NCBI RefSeq assembly: GCF_018139145.2
Contig: NC_059478.1
Location: 15,917,001 to 15,981,000, forward strand
Direction: 5' to 3'
From: Gymnogyps californianus
Lineage: Eukaryota; Chordata; Aves; Accipitriformes; Cathartidae
DNA length: 64,000 nt
A program made the translations under genes and the position numbers. The notes beneath the pieces were generated by a model. That model was not told the origin of the DNA and searched no databases. It was given only the letters and a program-made list of their open reading frames with translations. Of the stretch, positions 49,991 to 63,260 are shown piece by piece (the first letter of the stretch is position 1; every line of letters starts with the position of its first letter).

Positions 49991-52063
49991 AGTAGAGAGC
50001 ACTATGAAAATCTCAGCTTAATGCTGAATAGCATTGAAATAAAGCATATCAAACAGAGAATTTCTGGGAAAGGAAGAGAGAACAAAGCAAAAACCATCAT
50101 TATGCCAGCATATTGATTCTTTTTTTTTTTTTCCCCGCACATTTTGAATACACTGTGTGGTTCACGTCTTTCTGTCTCAGCAAGGGTGCAGCTGGGTTGG
50201 AACCAGAAGGGTGATAGGTGGAAATGAGCCGTAGGAGACACTTCACCACGCACCACTGTGGCTGTGGAGCTCATTCTCACAGGGCATTGCCGGCGCCAGA
50301 GGTACATACAGGTTGAGAAAGAACCAACTGGAAAAATTATTGGAGAAGGCTATGGAGTGCATCATCTCTGGCTCAGGGAATTCCTGTGGCACAGATTTCT
50401 TAAAAGCTGGGAGAGTTTTCTAGGGAAGTACTACTGTAAGCTTGCCCTAGAGAGCTGCTGCTGGTGCGTGTCGGAGAAGGGGTACTGAGCTACGTAACCC
50501 ATTCCTACGGGTTACCTTGTCAAGGCACAAAGAAGAGCTGTTAGATTTGTACCCAGGATCAGAAACCCCCTCCTGCCTCCCAGTCCTGTCTCAGCCTTTG
50601 GACCGTTGTGCCTGTATTACACTTTGACAACCTGATTAACATGTAACTACATTACTTGAACTCAAGCTGAGATGAAGATATATTTTGTACTAGTTTGAGA
50701 TGATGTGCTAAAGGTTTTGTAATTCAAGTGCTGTCTTCAATTTACTAAGATTTGAAAGGCTGTGTTTCCAGAGGGTCACCACAGATGATCCTACATATAG
50801 AAACACAAGGAAGTCTGCTAAAAATATACCCAGAGACAATGTCTGTTCATGCATGTTCAAATGATTATGCAGTACATGTCTTATAGATTGGTCCCAACTG
50901 CCACAATATTCATTTTGGGGGGTTTGTTATTATTATTTTTTTAAGAATATGGTTATTAATCTGGCAAAGAGGTGCAAACACACACACCAGCCATCAATTT
51001 GAGAGAATTTTATTTTAAGAAAGCACATATCTTTTGCTGGAAACTGCAATTTGTAACTGAAAATAGAACCACATGGTAAATTCAGTGAGATTTTTTACAA
51101 TCAATCTATGATTCAGATGTACATGTTTGTGGTGACAAATTAGGACCTTGAGGAGAAATGTGAGAAGATCTTTTATGTTTTGCACTTGGAAACTACCGCT
51201 TTGTTGAGAAACCTGTCAAACTAGTTTAGTGCAGAACCATACTTTCTTCCTATGCATGTTATAAAGCCATGACTTATTTTGTTTGTTTTACTTTCACAGC
51301 TAAGGTTTGACAAATAGTAAGTAGTTCAGTAAGGCAGAGGACTATTTGTACATGCGCTAAGAATATCCTTTTGATTTGAAGAGTTGAGTTATTGATTCCT
51401 GCAAGAAAAGAACAATTTTCACAGTTTTGTGAGGGCTATGAATGCATCTTTAAAACTTTAGCCTTTGGGTAAGAACTAGGAGAAAATTAAAGCAGTTTCT
51501 GAAATACTTCACCAACCATCTCCTAGAAAATGACCCAATCTACTTGATTATTGGAAAAGACAAGCTCCTTAATGGCTAGCATCAGCTGAAGCTGGTTCAG
51601 GATGTGCTTTGGCTGTTGCTGCTAAAAATTCCTTTTTTGAAGAGATATGTGAATGCTCATTAAGCAGGAGTATCGACAAAGCAAATGCACTAAACATAAA
51701 GACAGTGTGATTAAAAAGATATTTCTAGAATGTAATTCTGCTGGCAGTGACACGAACAGTTGCATATTTTAGTTCATGTTATTAAGGTTCGGATTTCCTT
51801 TTATTTTTCTATGCAGACTATTATTTAGAGAGAGAAGAAAAGCTCTTAAAATCCCCAACTGTTTTCTCAGTTTGGTAAGTTACTGTGTGCACAATAGGGC
51901 GCTGTGAAATGATCTGTGGAATCCGGCTGGGTATCAGGCAGAGCATTCATTCTTTCTAGAAATGTTCTCCGTAAACTGCAACGAAGGAAATGGCATCATG
52001 CGTTAAAAAAATCTGTACACTAAGATGTCCATTTCACCCCCTCCCAATCTGTGCTTAAAGTAG

Positions 52064-52203
52064 CAATAACAACCTTGGTGCAGGGCATTTCCTGGCGATT
52101 AATAACTGGCCAGGGTTAATGGCCCTCAGCAGTGCCTCGGGCCATCAACTCCTCCCAGCCAGTCATTACTCCCTGGGAAATGCCCTTTTCTGGGTAGTTA
52201 TTG
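52064..52203. repeat. 140-bp imperfect palindrome (MITE-like)
   Basis: The left half (52064-52133) is the imperfect reverse complement of the right half (52134-52203). Outer arms are CAATAAC...GGGCATTTCC and GGAAATGCCC...GTTATTG; inner arms are AACTGGC...AATGGCCC and GGGCCAT...GCCAGT. There is essentially no loop, only a short mismatched centre around CAGTGCC. No convincing target-site duplication is visible. Such near-perfect foldback structure is typical of short non-autonomous DNA transposons (foldback or MITE type), although I cannot name the family. If transcribed with the intron it would form a long hairpin, which could also be mistaken for a microRNA precursor. Confidence 0.75.
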
Positions 52204-55200
52204 TTTTAATATTAGGATGTAGAAGTTGCCATTGGATGGGGAGAAAATGACCTTGTGGCAATGTTAAAAAATAAACCCCCAAATGGCAAAATTTTAAAAT
52301 TATTAACAGTCAATGATCCATCAAAATTAAAATCTAAAGTTTGTAAGAATGACAAAATTCTGCTAGCCTTATTACCTGTGCAAAACATTTATCCCCCAAA
52401 TACTTCTCCCCAATTTCCATTTCATGTTTGTCATAGGCAATTGGGTAAATTACAAAATTTGATCTTTTAAAATGCACAGTAGCTTTGACATTCATTTATA
52501 CTGGCTGTGGTATGATTTTAGTCTTTTATGAGGCACTGAGTGTATATGATTTAGATAATTCTGCTTTTTCTCTTTTATGTAATGTATATTACAATAATAA
52601 GAAGAAAGCAAATTTATACCTGATAAAAGTAGTATATGCTGCTCCTGTATCCCATATTCTGCACTTAATTTCTGTGATGTGGTTTATGTTTTAGGCATTC
52701 TGCTAGAGCTCTAATGAAGAAAAATATGAAGGCTAGGTCTATACTTAAAACTCTTGCTCACATACTTATGTAGGCTAGAAATACTAAAAATAAAATCGCA
52801 TCTGACTGCTGTCCTGGCAGAACCCTAGTGTAGATGCAGTTATACCATCAAACTGTTTATTTTTGTTCAGGAGCAAGTAAAGAGTTGAGTTTACTGATAT
52901 GAACTGTGTCGATAGTAGGAGAGCTGGCTCTATGCAGACATGTTCTAGCTTAGACAAGAAAGGCAGAGGCACATGCTTGAATCTATCACAATTGGAGCCA
53001 GCTCTTCAGTCTGATTGACAGCAGCTGGACTATATCCCAGCCTCCTGTGCTTTCTGGGGAGGGGGACTGTGGAAAGATCTCAAATTCAGAGCAAAATGTG
53101 GGAATAAAGGGTTCCAAGATGCTTTTTTTTCCTTATCCACTGAGAGGAACATGTAGATTAGCAGAATTCTTAGTGGGCTCTGAACTGATCTTAATCTACA
53201 CCCTCAACACTGCTGGTAGCTTCTGAACTTTTTAGGCACACTGAGTTTAAAAACTATGATCATAAACTTTTACATAGTCTTCTTCACGAAATTGCTGGTA
53301 TCTGTCACATTTCCATATTCTAGATCTCTGTTCACCCTGCTTTTATATTTTAATTCCTTTTTTATGTTCTGGTTGAAACTGATGAACTGTACTTGCAATT
53401 AAGGTTAAGTAGCAACTGCTAAACATGCAAAATCAGGTGGCCAGCAGGACCCAAAAAGCAAAACTCTTTCTCTCTTCATATACTATTAGTCTGATATACT
53501 GTTATGTGAACACAGACATGCCAACAAATTACTATGGGATAGCAAATTACTGTGTGTCAGTATGGTAACTGCCCGTGTGCATATTTGTAACTTGCAGCAA
53601 ATACAAGCTAATTCAAGTAAATATGAATTTCTTTAATTTTGGATGTAGCAAACACCTTGTATTTTATGGGGTTTGAAAGAGCACTGAAGTAGTCGATTGC
53701 TGCAGGTGTGCCAATTGCTGGTAACTCATAAATCAGCAGTAACTTGTTTGTGCATCTAAACCTTGTGTGCATATCTAGTGGAGATGGTATATTCTTTTAA
53801 TTGTTGAAGGAAAAATGTGACAGTAAGTACTTATTTTCTGAACACTTAAACCCAAGTAAATATTTTAGAGGCTTCTTTCAAGGAGACCTAAGTACATCCT
53901 TTGTTATGAGCCACGTAAGTTAAATGTAAGCTCTAAGAAAACAACAGAGTACTTTTCTATCCTATTTCCTGCCGCTGCATCTCTCAGTCTCACAACTCCC
54001 AGGAAGAATGCTTTTTCGCTGGTTTATTTTTACGTCTTTCTCATATTTTTTAAGCTCGGGGTTCCTGATCTATTTCAAGTTTCATTTTCTTTTGATTCTC
54101 TTTATGTTTAACATTTTTGTTATAAAATTGTAATGTTAATTGTTTCTGTCTATACATAACAGCTAGTTAAGGTCTTAGGTTTGGAAAAAAATTATATTGA
54201 AGCTCTATTCCTAAATTTCAGGGTAGCATTTCTAAAAATCTGTGGCACTTTTCTTGCAGTGTAAGAATCGGATAGACTTACTCTTAGCCACACCATTCTT
54301 GGCCACCTAGCCATTTATGAGAGATATATCTCCGTATTAAAATCTGAATACACTTGCAGAATGTTTCATTTAAGTTAACTGCAGCTCAAGTGAGAGTATC
54401 TAGAGGTTGTGTGAATTTTATAGGTACCCAAAATTCTTACCTGTGAGCAGTATGTGCATCTCAAGGTAAAGGGTGGGCATTAAAAATGGATGTAAGTCGC
54501 ATTTGCATTCTCTTAATGTTGTACTATCGGCACCCCTCTGGTTCCTAGAAGGACTTCTGCCTTTGATTCTGCCAGAGGCATCCACATTTCACCTGATTTA
54601 TTTTCAGTTTATCTTTTTGGGAGCACACATACTCACTGCTGGGTCATTGATAAAATCTCTCTAACATTAGTGCCAATTGGTCTTACAGTGCTTTCATTTG
54701 AATAAGACTATAATCCTATAGAATAGTCAATGCATTTTAATTTTGAAACGTCCAATCACATAGCAGTGTGCTGAACAAGTTAGATAACAATTTTATTAAA
54801 CATCCAAATATTTAGTGAAAATAGTAAGGCCTCTTTCAGTTTCTCAGCATCTTCAGATAAGCTTCCCTAAAAGATGAAGAGGTGGGTGGAACTGACAGTT
54901 GAGGAGGAAAGATTAGTCAGAAGGTAGCTGCCAACTTCCAGCCCTTAATTTTGTGTCTTCTTTACTGCTGGAGTGTAGCCAAAAAACTACTTGGGTCATC
55001 AGACATAACAGCTAGCTACTTAAGTAAATTATAATGTCTGCATATAAAAAAAAAAAAAGCTACCCACTCCTGAGGTTTTCTGATCATAGCTCAGATGGGA
55101 GCACTGAAGACCTGCCATCATGAGGTTTGGTGCATAGTGGCACTGTTAGCTGAATTTTTGGCCCAGCTGGGAGATACCAGGGGATAATAGGAAGGATATA

Positions 55201-56267
55201 TGAAGAGATCAAGTTCAACAGAAAACATGGATTTTCATTTTCACTCTTGAAAAGTTCTGTGCCTGACAGAAAGCAGAGTTTCTTTCTTTGCTAAGGGACT
55301 GTTTTAATATGATTTTCACTATAGAAATATTTATATGTGAAACATTTTTTCCAAATGAAAGTATTTATTTTTAAAAGGTTTTGTATAGTCCACGAAGCAT
55401 GTTTCTTACTTGCCTCACCTTCTTATCTTCTCTCTTTTCCCTTTTAAAAATGCCTAAAATATGTTACTGGCAGGAAGCTATTGAGTGCTAATTTATTGCT
55501 AATCATTTGAAAAGCACAACAAGAATTAATTTTGTATAAGAAATGCTACTGTTGATACAGGTTTATCGTTAAATGAGCCTAGGGCTCCTATTAATATGGG
55601 CCTAACGAGAAACAGTGGTCTTCCACCAGGTCCGGAGGGCTCTTGTGTATTTGGAGAGGTGAAAGCTGGGTAGGAATCAATGAATGTATGTGAGTGCATC
55701 TGGTATTTGGTTTTGTTGCAGTTTGAGGTTTGTGCGTTGTATGGGAGGGAGGTGGATGGCATGTCGTAGTGGTGGAAATGGCCTTGCTGCTGGGCTGTGG
55801 GTCTGATCTGTCTCTCAGTAACAACTGAGTCTTACTAAAAAGCAGAGCTGTACGAGCTCGGATAGTGGCAGAAGAAGTAGAACTGAAGACTATGTTTGCT
55901 TTAGTATGCAATGAAGGGGGAGAACAAAATCTGAAGGTAGGTAAGAAGGAAGAAAAATGAACACACTGACTCTGCAAGATCGCAGGAAGAGACAGTGGAG
56001 ACAGCAATGAACCAGATCTAAGAAGGGAGCAAAGATGATAGCTTGAAGATTGCATGAGAGAAGAGGAGGCAAAATACAGAGATAAAAGACAGGTTTGAAC
56101 AAATACCAGACTGCAGCACGTTCCTGTGCCTGGGGAAGGCTCGATAGGCTTAATGGCAGAATTGCTAAAGATAGGTGGCTCTCTGCTTGGTGCAAGGGTA
56201 TGAAGCGGTCATGAAGAGAATGAGGCAAGAATACTTGTTGATCATGTGTATTTTTGCAGGGAGGGTT

Positions 56268-56365
56268 CATAGGAAAATTCAGGTTGGCAGGAACCTCAGG
56301 AGGTGGAGTGAGCTAGTCCAACCTTCTGCTCAAAGTAAATTGGTTATGAAGTCAGACCATTCAGA
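56268..56365 (-). mobile_element. CR1 LINE 3'-end fragment, - strand
   Basis: Antisense CR1 3' region. The + strand reads TCAGGTTGGCAGGAACCTCA, then a tract ending CTAGTCCAACCTTCTGCTCAAAG, the complement of the CR1 tail order seen at 6.1 kb. The sequence beyond 56340 (AAGTCAGACCATTCAG) may continue the element but is weak. Non-coding and truncated. Confidence 0.75.
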
Positions 56366-57480
56366 GAAAATTACGTGGATTTGGAGAGGATGCCCAAAGA
56401 AGTAGAAACTTAAGTGTTCTTCAAAAGAATCATTCTAGTGTCTGGAGGAGGGAGGCAAAGGTATCACAAGAAAATGAAGATCAATAGATAGAACAGTTAT
56501 TATTATGTTACTGTGTGCGTTGTAGCTTTCTACCATCCTTTCATCCATGCCTTCCAACAGGAAAATAACCCAGAAAAACTTTTTGTAAGTTATCCTCAGT
56601 GAAGTTCTGGTGTGGATGGATCCCACTGGTCCTGCTCTGGACATTGAAAAGATCCTGTGTTTCCAGCCCTGTGAACATTTGCAGATTGTCTCCTTTCATG
56701 AGGGGAACCTGTCCCATTAATCAGGCAGGTTTTGGAGTGTGAGGAAGCTCTTCTCTTTGTGAAGTCAGATACCTAGACCAGACAGGAGAGAACAGCGTTA
56801 AGGGACTGATAGGTCTCCCCCACGCAGCTGGCGTGTAAAGCCCTCGTATAACTTGCTGAAGAAAGGACAAGCCTTATAGCCTGTTCCCACACACCTTCTT
56901 AATGACCATACCCTCATCTATCAGAACAGCCTAACCTACGAGCTGTTTGTGCAAAATCAGGTAAATTACCAGTGCTTTTCAATACATCACTACGAGGATA
57001 ATGGTGCAGAGAGAGAGAGTGGGTGAGTTGTGGAGGATGCAACCAGGCTGACAAAATCACTTACTCCTCCCAAGCATTGCTTTGGCACCAGCAATGTCAC
57101 ATGATGAAGTAGATCACAGGGCTCTAAAGTGTAAAAGGGAGGGGGTTTTCTCCCTCCTGTCTGAGCTACATTTTTCTCCTCTGCCAGCATCGATACTGCT
57201 AGTTTTCTTGAGTCTTCAAATCCAAGGAAGTGAATTAAAAGAAGCCCTGGGGGTAATGGAACAAGGGAAGAGATAGGATGGACTTCTTGGGGATGCAAAG
57301 AGACAGATTTGACCTGGGGAATTGCTAGCTGACTGAATGCAGGAGTTAGGGAACTCTGACAAAGTTATTCAGTGTGCATTTTGTCTCTTTTTATTTTCTA
57401 CTGAATTTGTTTTCTAGTAAGTTAAGCAGCTTTGCTGCTAAGTAATAGGGGAAATATATCTGCATGTATCTAGAAGCAGT

Positions 57481-57590
57481 CAGGGACTGGAAGGGATCTT
57501 AGAGTTCCTTTCAGTCAACGGCTGCTCATTCCCTCCGTAGGAACAGCCTACATCCCTTGAATGTATTTGTCTCCAGTTGGCTTCCCCTCT
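57481..57590 (-). mobile_element. Probable CR1 3'-region fragment, - strand
   Basis: Contains GGGACTGGAAGGGATCTTAG at the left, CAGTCAACGGCTGCTCATTCCCT in the middle and CCTTGAATGTATTTGTCTCCAG at the right. This order of blocks occurs in antisense CR1 3' regions. It is strongly diverged and the match is from memory of the family pattern, so the call is tentative. Confidence 0.45.
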
Positions 57591-58541
57591 CAGAGGGGCA
57601 CCCTGCAGAGAGTTGCCTGTGCTATTGTGAGAATAAACAGTAACAATTAGCGAGGTGCTCAAAGAACTGTGTTAAAAAGGACTGTGTGTATATCTGGGCA
57701 GATAATTTGATGAGAGAAAGATTTCTAAAGGTGGAGAAAAAAATCCACAAATTTGTGTTGCCTTTTGCCAGCCTTGTTTTCCATATGTGGTCTTAAGAAT
57801 CAATAATGTGTCAGCACCCTGGTGTAAAGCTTTTCCTACAGGTCATAGCATGTGTCTGAAATATTGTAGAATTAGATATATCCTTTTTCTGTTAGCTTCC
57901 TCAATATCGTATTGGCCTCCTCTGCTTTCTCTTTATATTAAGTTAGTGTGGAAAGTACAGAAATACAGCAGGGGCATGGCAGATCCACAAGGGCTTGCAG
58001 GTATTGTTTGCAAGGAGTACTGCTGAAAATAGTATCTGTCTTCACTCTTCTCTTGGATTCAGCCTTTGGTAACTTGCATCTTTTCCTTTCAGTAGTGCTA
58101 ATTTCCATTCACCCATGTATTCGTTTTCACTCATTACCAAAGAGACTAAAGGTTGAACTAGGATAGGTTTCCTATGCAAAATAAAACCCCAAAGATTCTA
58201 TCAAATTTCCAGGGAAGTCTTCAGCCACATGGGTAATTTTCAATGGAATTTGAAGGATTTACCTGCAGCACTAAAATTTTCAACAGTCTGTCATAAAATG
58301 GACATACTTTTTCTAATCATGTGAGATTTTTGAGTTTCCCTGAAGTGTTTCATAGAAGTGCTATATTTTCTTTCATTAAACATCTGTTTTGGGGAACTCT
58401 CATATTCCATGGTCTCTTTTTTCACTCTTCAGGAATTACCACGTCTTAATTAAAGAGTGCCCTGAAGCATGGCAGATACAGGTGCATCAGGTCTCTTTTT
58501 TTTCTGTCCATTCATTTTGATTTCAGTCATATTCCAAGTTG

Positions 58542-58546
58542 GTAGG
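58542..58546 (+). repeat. Target-site duplication GTAGG, left copy
   Basis: Left 5-bp direct repeat of the LTR insertion, identical to 59116-59120. Confidence 0.88.
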
Positions 58547-59115
58547 TGTCCTGGTTTCAGCTGGGATAGAGTTAATTTTCTTCTTAGTAGCTGGTACAAT
58601 GCTGTGTTTTGGATTTAGTGTGAGAATAATGTTGATAACACACTGATGTTTTAGTTGTTGCTAAGTAGTGCTTATCCTAAGTTAAGGATTTTTGAGTTTC
58701 CCATGCTCTGCCAGCAAGCAGGTGCACAGGAAGCTGGGAGGGAGCAGAGCCAGGACAGCTGACCCGAACTAGCCAAAGGGGTATTCCATACCATGGAACA
58801 TCATGCCCAGTATGTAAACGGGGAGGAGTTGGCCAGGAGGGGCGGATCGCGGCTCTGGCATCAGTCAGTGAGTGGTGAGCAATTGCATTGTGCATCACTG
58901 GTTTTTTTTACCCCCCCAACCTTTTTTGTTATATTCCTTTTCATTACTATTATTATTATATTTCATTATTATTATTGTTAGATTAAACTATTCTTATCTC
59001 AACCCACGAGTTTTGCCTTCTTTCCCAATTCTCCTCCCCATCCCACTGGAAGGGGGGGGGGAGTGAGGGAGCGGCTTCGTGGTACCTAGCTGCTGGCTGG
59101 GGTTAAACCACACCA
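58547..59115 (+). mobile_element. Solo LTR, ERV (5-bp TSD), + strand
   Basis: A 569-bp LTR closely related to the copy at 12173-12760, in the same orientation as DPYD. It starts TGTCCTGGTTTCAGCTGGG and ends GGTTAAACCACACCA, with the terminal GACA changed to ACCA. Flanking pentamers GTAGG (58542-58546 and 59116-59120) match perfectly. Inside are a degraded TATA (TATGTAA), an ATT-rich patch, ATTAAA at 58982 and the shared CTCAACCCACGAG block. No retroviral genes are present, so it is a solo LTR. The open frames across it on either strand are not proteins. Confidence 0.92.
58982..58987 (+). terminator. LTR polyadenylation signal ATTAAA
   Basis: ATTAAA at the same place in the LTR as 12632-12637 in the sister copy, in DPYD sense orientation. 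Potential, untested site of premature polyadenylation in intron 14. Confidence 0.6.
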
Positions 59116-59120
59116 GTAGG
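59116..59120 (+). repeat. Target-site duplication GTAGG, right copy
   Basis: Right 5-bp direct repeat of the LTR insertion, identical to 58542-58546. Confidence 0.88.
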
Positions 59121-62100
59121 ACTCTCATTAAATGTTTTAATGGAAACTTAGCTTTTCATTTATCCACGCTTTCCTTGTGCATGATCTGTGCCTACACATT
59201 TATGTGTATAAGCAGGGCCAAGGGCATGGTAGCTCAACTCCTGCCCTGACAGTGGCTGATACGATGCTGAGTCTCACGTGGCAGAGGAGCAGTTACAACA
59301 CCAAGCTGCTCCCTTGTTTTCCTACAGGTGCAGCCAATCCTAAAGAGCAATCTGTTTAACTTTGCGCTCCCATCAAAGCCACAGCATTCTGTTATTTTAC
59401 AGAGAAATGAGTTTGTTCATAACCCTTGCTTTTTATTTGTCTGAGGACGTTAAAGCCTAACAACTCTAGGCTTTAATTTGAAGCTATAGCCCAGTGTACT
59501 CACTGACATTCATCAAATAATCTCATTAAATAGGTGGAATCTCATTGTTAGAAGTAGAGTCATCATATGAAAATAACTGCCTTTGAAAATAAGCGTCTCT
59601 GTTTAGCCTGAGAAGAGAATCTTTTGTTTTCTGCTTGTGCTGATTTTGTGGGTGTGGTAGGGTGAGCAAATGGTAATATTTTCAGACTCCTATCATCAGC
59701 TTCTCTAGACTTATTTGCGTGCTGATAACTTTTGGCCTGGTTTTGTGTTGATCTGTTGTATCTCGCTTCCATTTCACTTTGGAAGACAAACTGGAGATCT
59801 CAATATAAAGTAACAAGGTAAAGATAGGGCTTTATTCAGAAGGTTTGCTACAGAAAGATAGCTAAATAATAAACATACGAATATCCCCTACTTGTCTTAT
59901 TTTTATTTACTCAAATTATCTTAAATGTATTTTAAGTGCAAGTTAAGGAATGGTAAATTCTTTACTCTCCACTCCCTGAAAAAAGAAGAGAGAAAAGAAG
60001 CAGAATTATAGGTCAGCAATGTCAAGACATTCTGCATTGCTTGTCTTTATCATCATGCAGAATCTTTTTATTAAGGTAGCATAGAAAGAATAGATTTATG
60101 GACTGAAGGTACAATGTTTAATATGTCCATATCCATCTAGATTGACAGTTTCTACCGACATGAATTTCCCAGGAGAGACAGTGTTACTGGTGTCAGTGGA
60201 TGGCATCATTTACTTCAATGTTCCATTATTAAATTGATAACAAGATAATTCCTCTGCTTCTCAGAGACATGACAGGGTTTACAATTGTTAACTTTCTTAT
60301 TGCATGGGATTTGATGTTCTAGGTAGTTTTTAATAAGAAGCTTATTTTTATTTCAGTTCTGCAACAAATAAAAAATTACAACAAGAAAGTACAGAAAAAA
60401 AGAAACCTGGTTGGGTCTACAAGGCATCAAAATCAGGCTGGTTTCTAGAGGGTTATTTTTACAACAGTAAATCTTTGTGCTCCTGTTGTTTTTCAGTACT
60501 GCACATTTAAGCGTGTTTGTGCAATACAGAATATTTGCTGCAGTCGTACTCTTATCTTGTGAGGTGGGTGCTAGAAATGTTCTGTACATTGGTAATTCCG
60601 GCTGGATGATTTTGAGGATGATCATTTCATCAGCCAGTGGCCATTTGGAAAAGCAGAGGACTGCCGCAAGTGGCACCGAGTGGCAGTAAGCCTCCAAGAA
60701 TCTTTCTGCTGGCAAGATGTGGCATAGCTGTGACTTATCCTGAACCTGACGTTGCGCGAGAGGCAGGGTTACAGAGGCAGGCTAGTGGTGCAAGTGTCGA
60801 TAAGGTGGAAAATCTGTACCAACCCAAAATGTCCTGTGGTGCTGTTGTTTATTCCCTTGCTGCTCGCTCTTTGCTACTGAGTCTGCATCTAAGAGCCATT
60901 GGGTAGGGCAGAATCTGGCTTATGGTCCGTATGTTTCATTCTTTCATGTGTCAAAAAACTGTGAGAAGTCTATATGCAGCATGTGTGTTTTTCAGTTAGA
61001 TATTTACAAGGTTGTTTATTGTGTCATTGCAATAGCTGAGGAGTGCTCAGTAAACCGTTCTTTGTTAACTTTTCAGCAAGCACCTGGTGGAAGACTATAG
61101 AAAGACTATACCTTCAGTGCCGAGCTTCTTTGTAGTAAATGTTTCCTGAGGAATTTTGGTTAAAAACATTTGAGTTTGTTCAGCCTAAGCAGGTCGTGTG
61201 GCAAGGCTATACTGTGTTGTTTGGGAAGAAGAAACATGTCTTGAAAGGAAGATTGAGGTCTTTCCATCTGACCCAAACACAAATACCTTCTGAAGTTTAG
61301 AATGATCGAGAATAATTTTGTGGGTATTTGAAATCTGGTTCTTAATGTAGTCTTCAATCTCTGCACTCCCTCTATCCGCAGCAATTATCCTGTTCCATAT
61401 CTCTGCTTCCTAAACAGGTAGCTGTTACAAAACCAGTCCTTCAGCCTTCTTGAAAGCTCCTCTTGATTTTACAGCTTTCAGGGGAACTGTCTCTTAAAGA
61501 TGATGTTAAGGATCTCTTTCTATTTGTGCAAGGGCTGCGCACATCAAAAATAAAATCCTGGAGATTTTTGCAAGTATTTGAGAAAGCAGAAGGGGGTGCA
61601 GGTTGAGGCCGGCAGTGGTGTCTAAACAGAGCATCTATGGACACTTGGTGCAGAACTGTCCTCAAGCCTGGTGTAGCAATGAGAAGGGACAGGCAGGGAA
61701 GAGAAAGCAGAAATTGTATGGGTGGGTGAATTTCCAGAAGTGCTGGGAGATTATGCAAAGACCTGGAAGAATAGGTTAGGAACAGATACGGGCTATGGCC
61801 TGTGTTAGATGACCAAAATAAATATGGTTATTACAAGCATGAGGGTAGAGGATTGTGATTCCATTGTGTCTGTTGGGAAGTTTTCTTAAATTTGCGGGAA
61901 TTGACAGTGTTCACATTTAAATCCATCCCCCTGAGATTTTTTTCAGACTCTTTGAGTGTACTGAAACTCCCTTATTCCCTGCAGAGCAGTACAGGACAAA
62001 TGGTAATTGTCTACCTAGAGTTTTACTGCTGTCTGGCTTTAAATAGATGTTCTCACGATTGTCTGACCCAAAATAGGCCCAGTTATTTTTTTTCTCCTTC

Positions 62101-63219
62101 CTTTTGTTTTGCAAACTCTTGAAGTGAATTCTGTGTGTTAGGGAAGAAAGATCACTTGAAAACATACACAGTGGCAAACCTCATCCTTTTTATTTCTTTT
62201 AGTGCTATTGCATTCATGAGACATCCACATAGAGACAATGGAAGAGAAAAAAACTTTCACAAGGGAAATAGATTCTAGTTTAAGCTTCCAGGGGATTATT
62301 ATAAACAGGGAGAAAAAATATTTTAAGGATTATGAGAAGTACCTTGTCAGTGTCCTTTTAAGTAGAACAACTACTAATGCATTAGTTACAGAATTGTGTG
62401 AAATGTAGCTTTTTACTAGGTGCTTTAGCTACAGTGTATTCATCTTATAATCATGTCCTAAATGGTACATTATATACCCTCCCTTTTCCATCTCCCCTCC
62501 CTCCAACAAAAAAAAGTTTTATTGTAGACCACCTTCTTCCATGAATGATAAGAAAATCCTGTACACAGAACAGTGTCTGATGTTAGAAACATGTGTTTGT
62601 CCCTTTATAGGCATTTGGAGAGATTGTCTATCACCTTGGGTGATGTTGGAGCGTAAAGACCTTGTCTAGTGACATCTGTCACAGTGATCATCGGGGAGGG
62701 AGCGGTGTCTGCAGGGCCACCGCGCTCCTTGACGCAGGGCAGAGTAGGCAGGATCTCTCGACAACAGGCAAAATAGCAGTTTGGATGAAGAAGAGGGAGC
62801 TGCATATGCCAGCTCTGCTTCTGATCTGGAATAAGGAATGGGCCAGGGATCCCACTGTGCTTCAGTCATGCACGGTTTCGCAGGCAGCCCTCACTCAAGC
62901 TATGACAAAGCTGCAATTTAGTCAACTTTCATTTACCACTTACTACATTTTAGCAGCAGCTTTATTGTAAGGTCTGTCAGGAGTCTACTTTTGTAAGCCA
63001 GGCAAGCATGGTGTGGCCTCGTGCTTGTGGTTCAAGCAACTGTAATTAAACTCATGTCAGATTGCCACGGGAAGTTTCAGGAGTCAAGAGGAAGGATGTG
63101 CTCTCTGGGGATGCTTCTGGGCTGGGCCGTGCGCTGGACTTTTATGAGATACTAACTGTTTGGGGCTGTTAAAGTTGCAGTGGTGGTAATGTGGTACATG
63201 GCATTGTAGGCACCAAAGA

Positions 63220-63222
<3 letters not shown>

Positions 63223-63256
<34 letters not shown>
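63223..63256 (+). repeat. Poly(A) tract (34)
   Basis: Thirty-four uninterrupted A. Upstream sequence has no AATAAA in the expected 10-30 bp and no recognised coding or SINE sequence. No matching target duplication was found after the tract (TTGAAAGTG). It may be a simple homopolymer or the tail of an unrecognised retrocopy; the former is more likely. Confidence 0.85.

Positions 63257-63260
<4 letters not shown>

Noticed and set aside
55591..56270. Overlapping minus-strand open frames of 154 and 126 codons
   Set aside because: They arise from a purine-rich + strand. The predicted proteins are Ser/Pro/Thr-rich without motifs, and the frames overlap each other out of phase. No splice or promoter context supports a gene.
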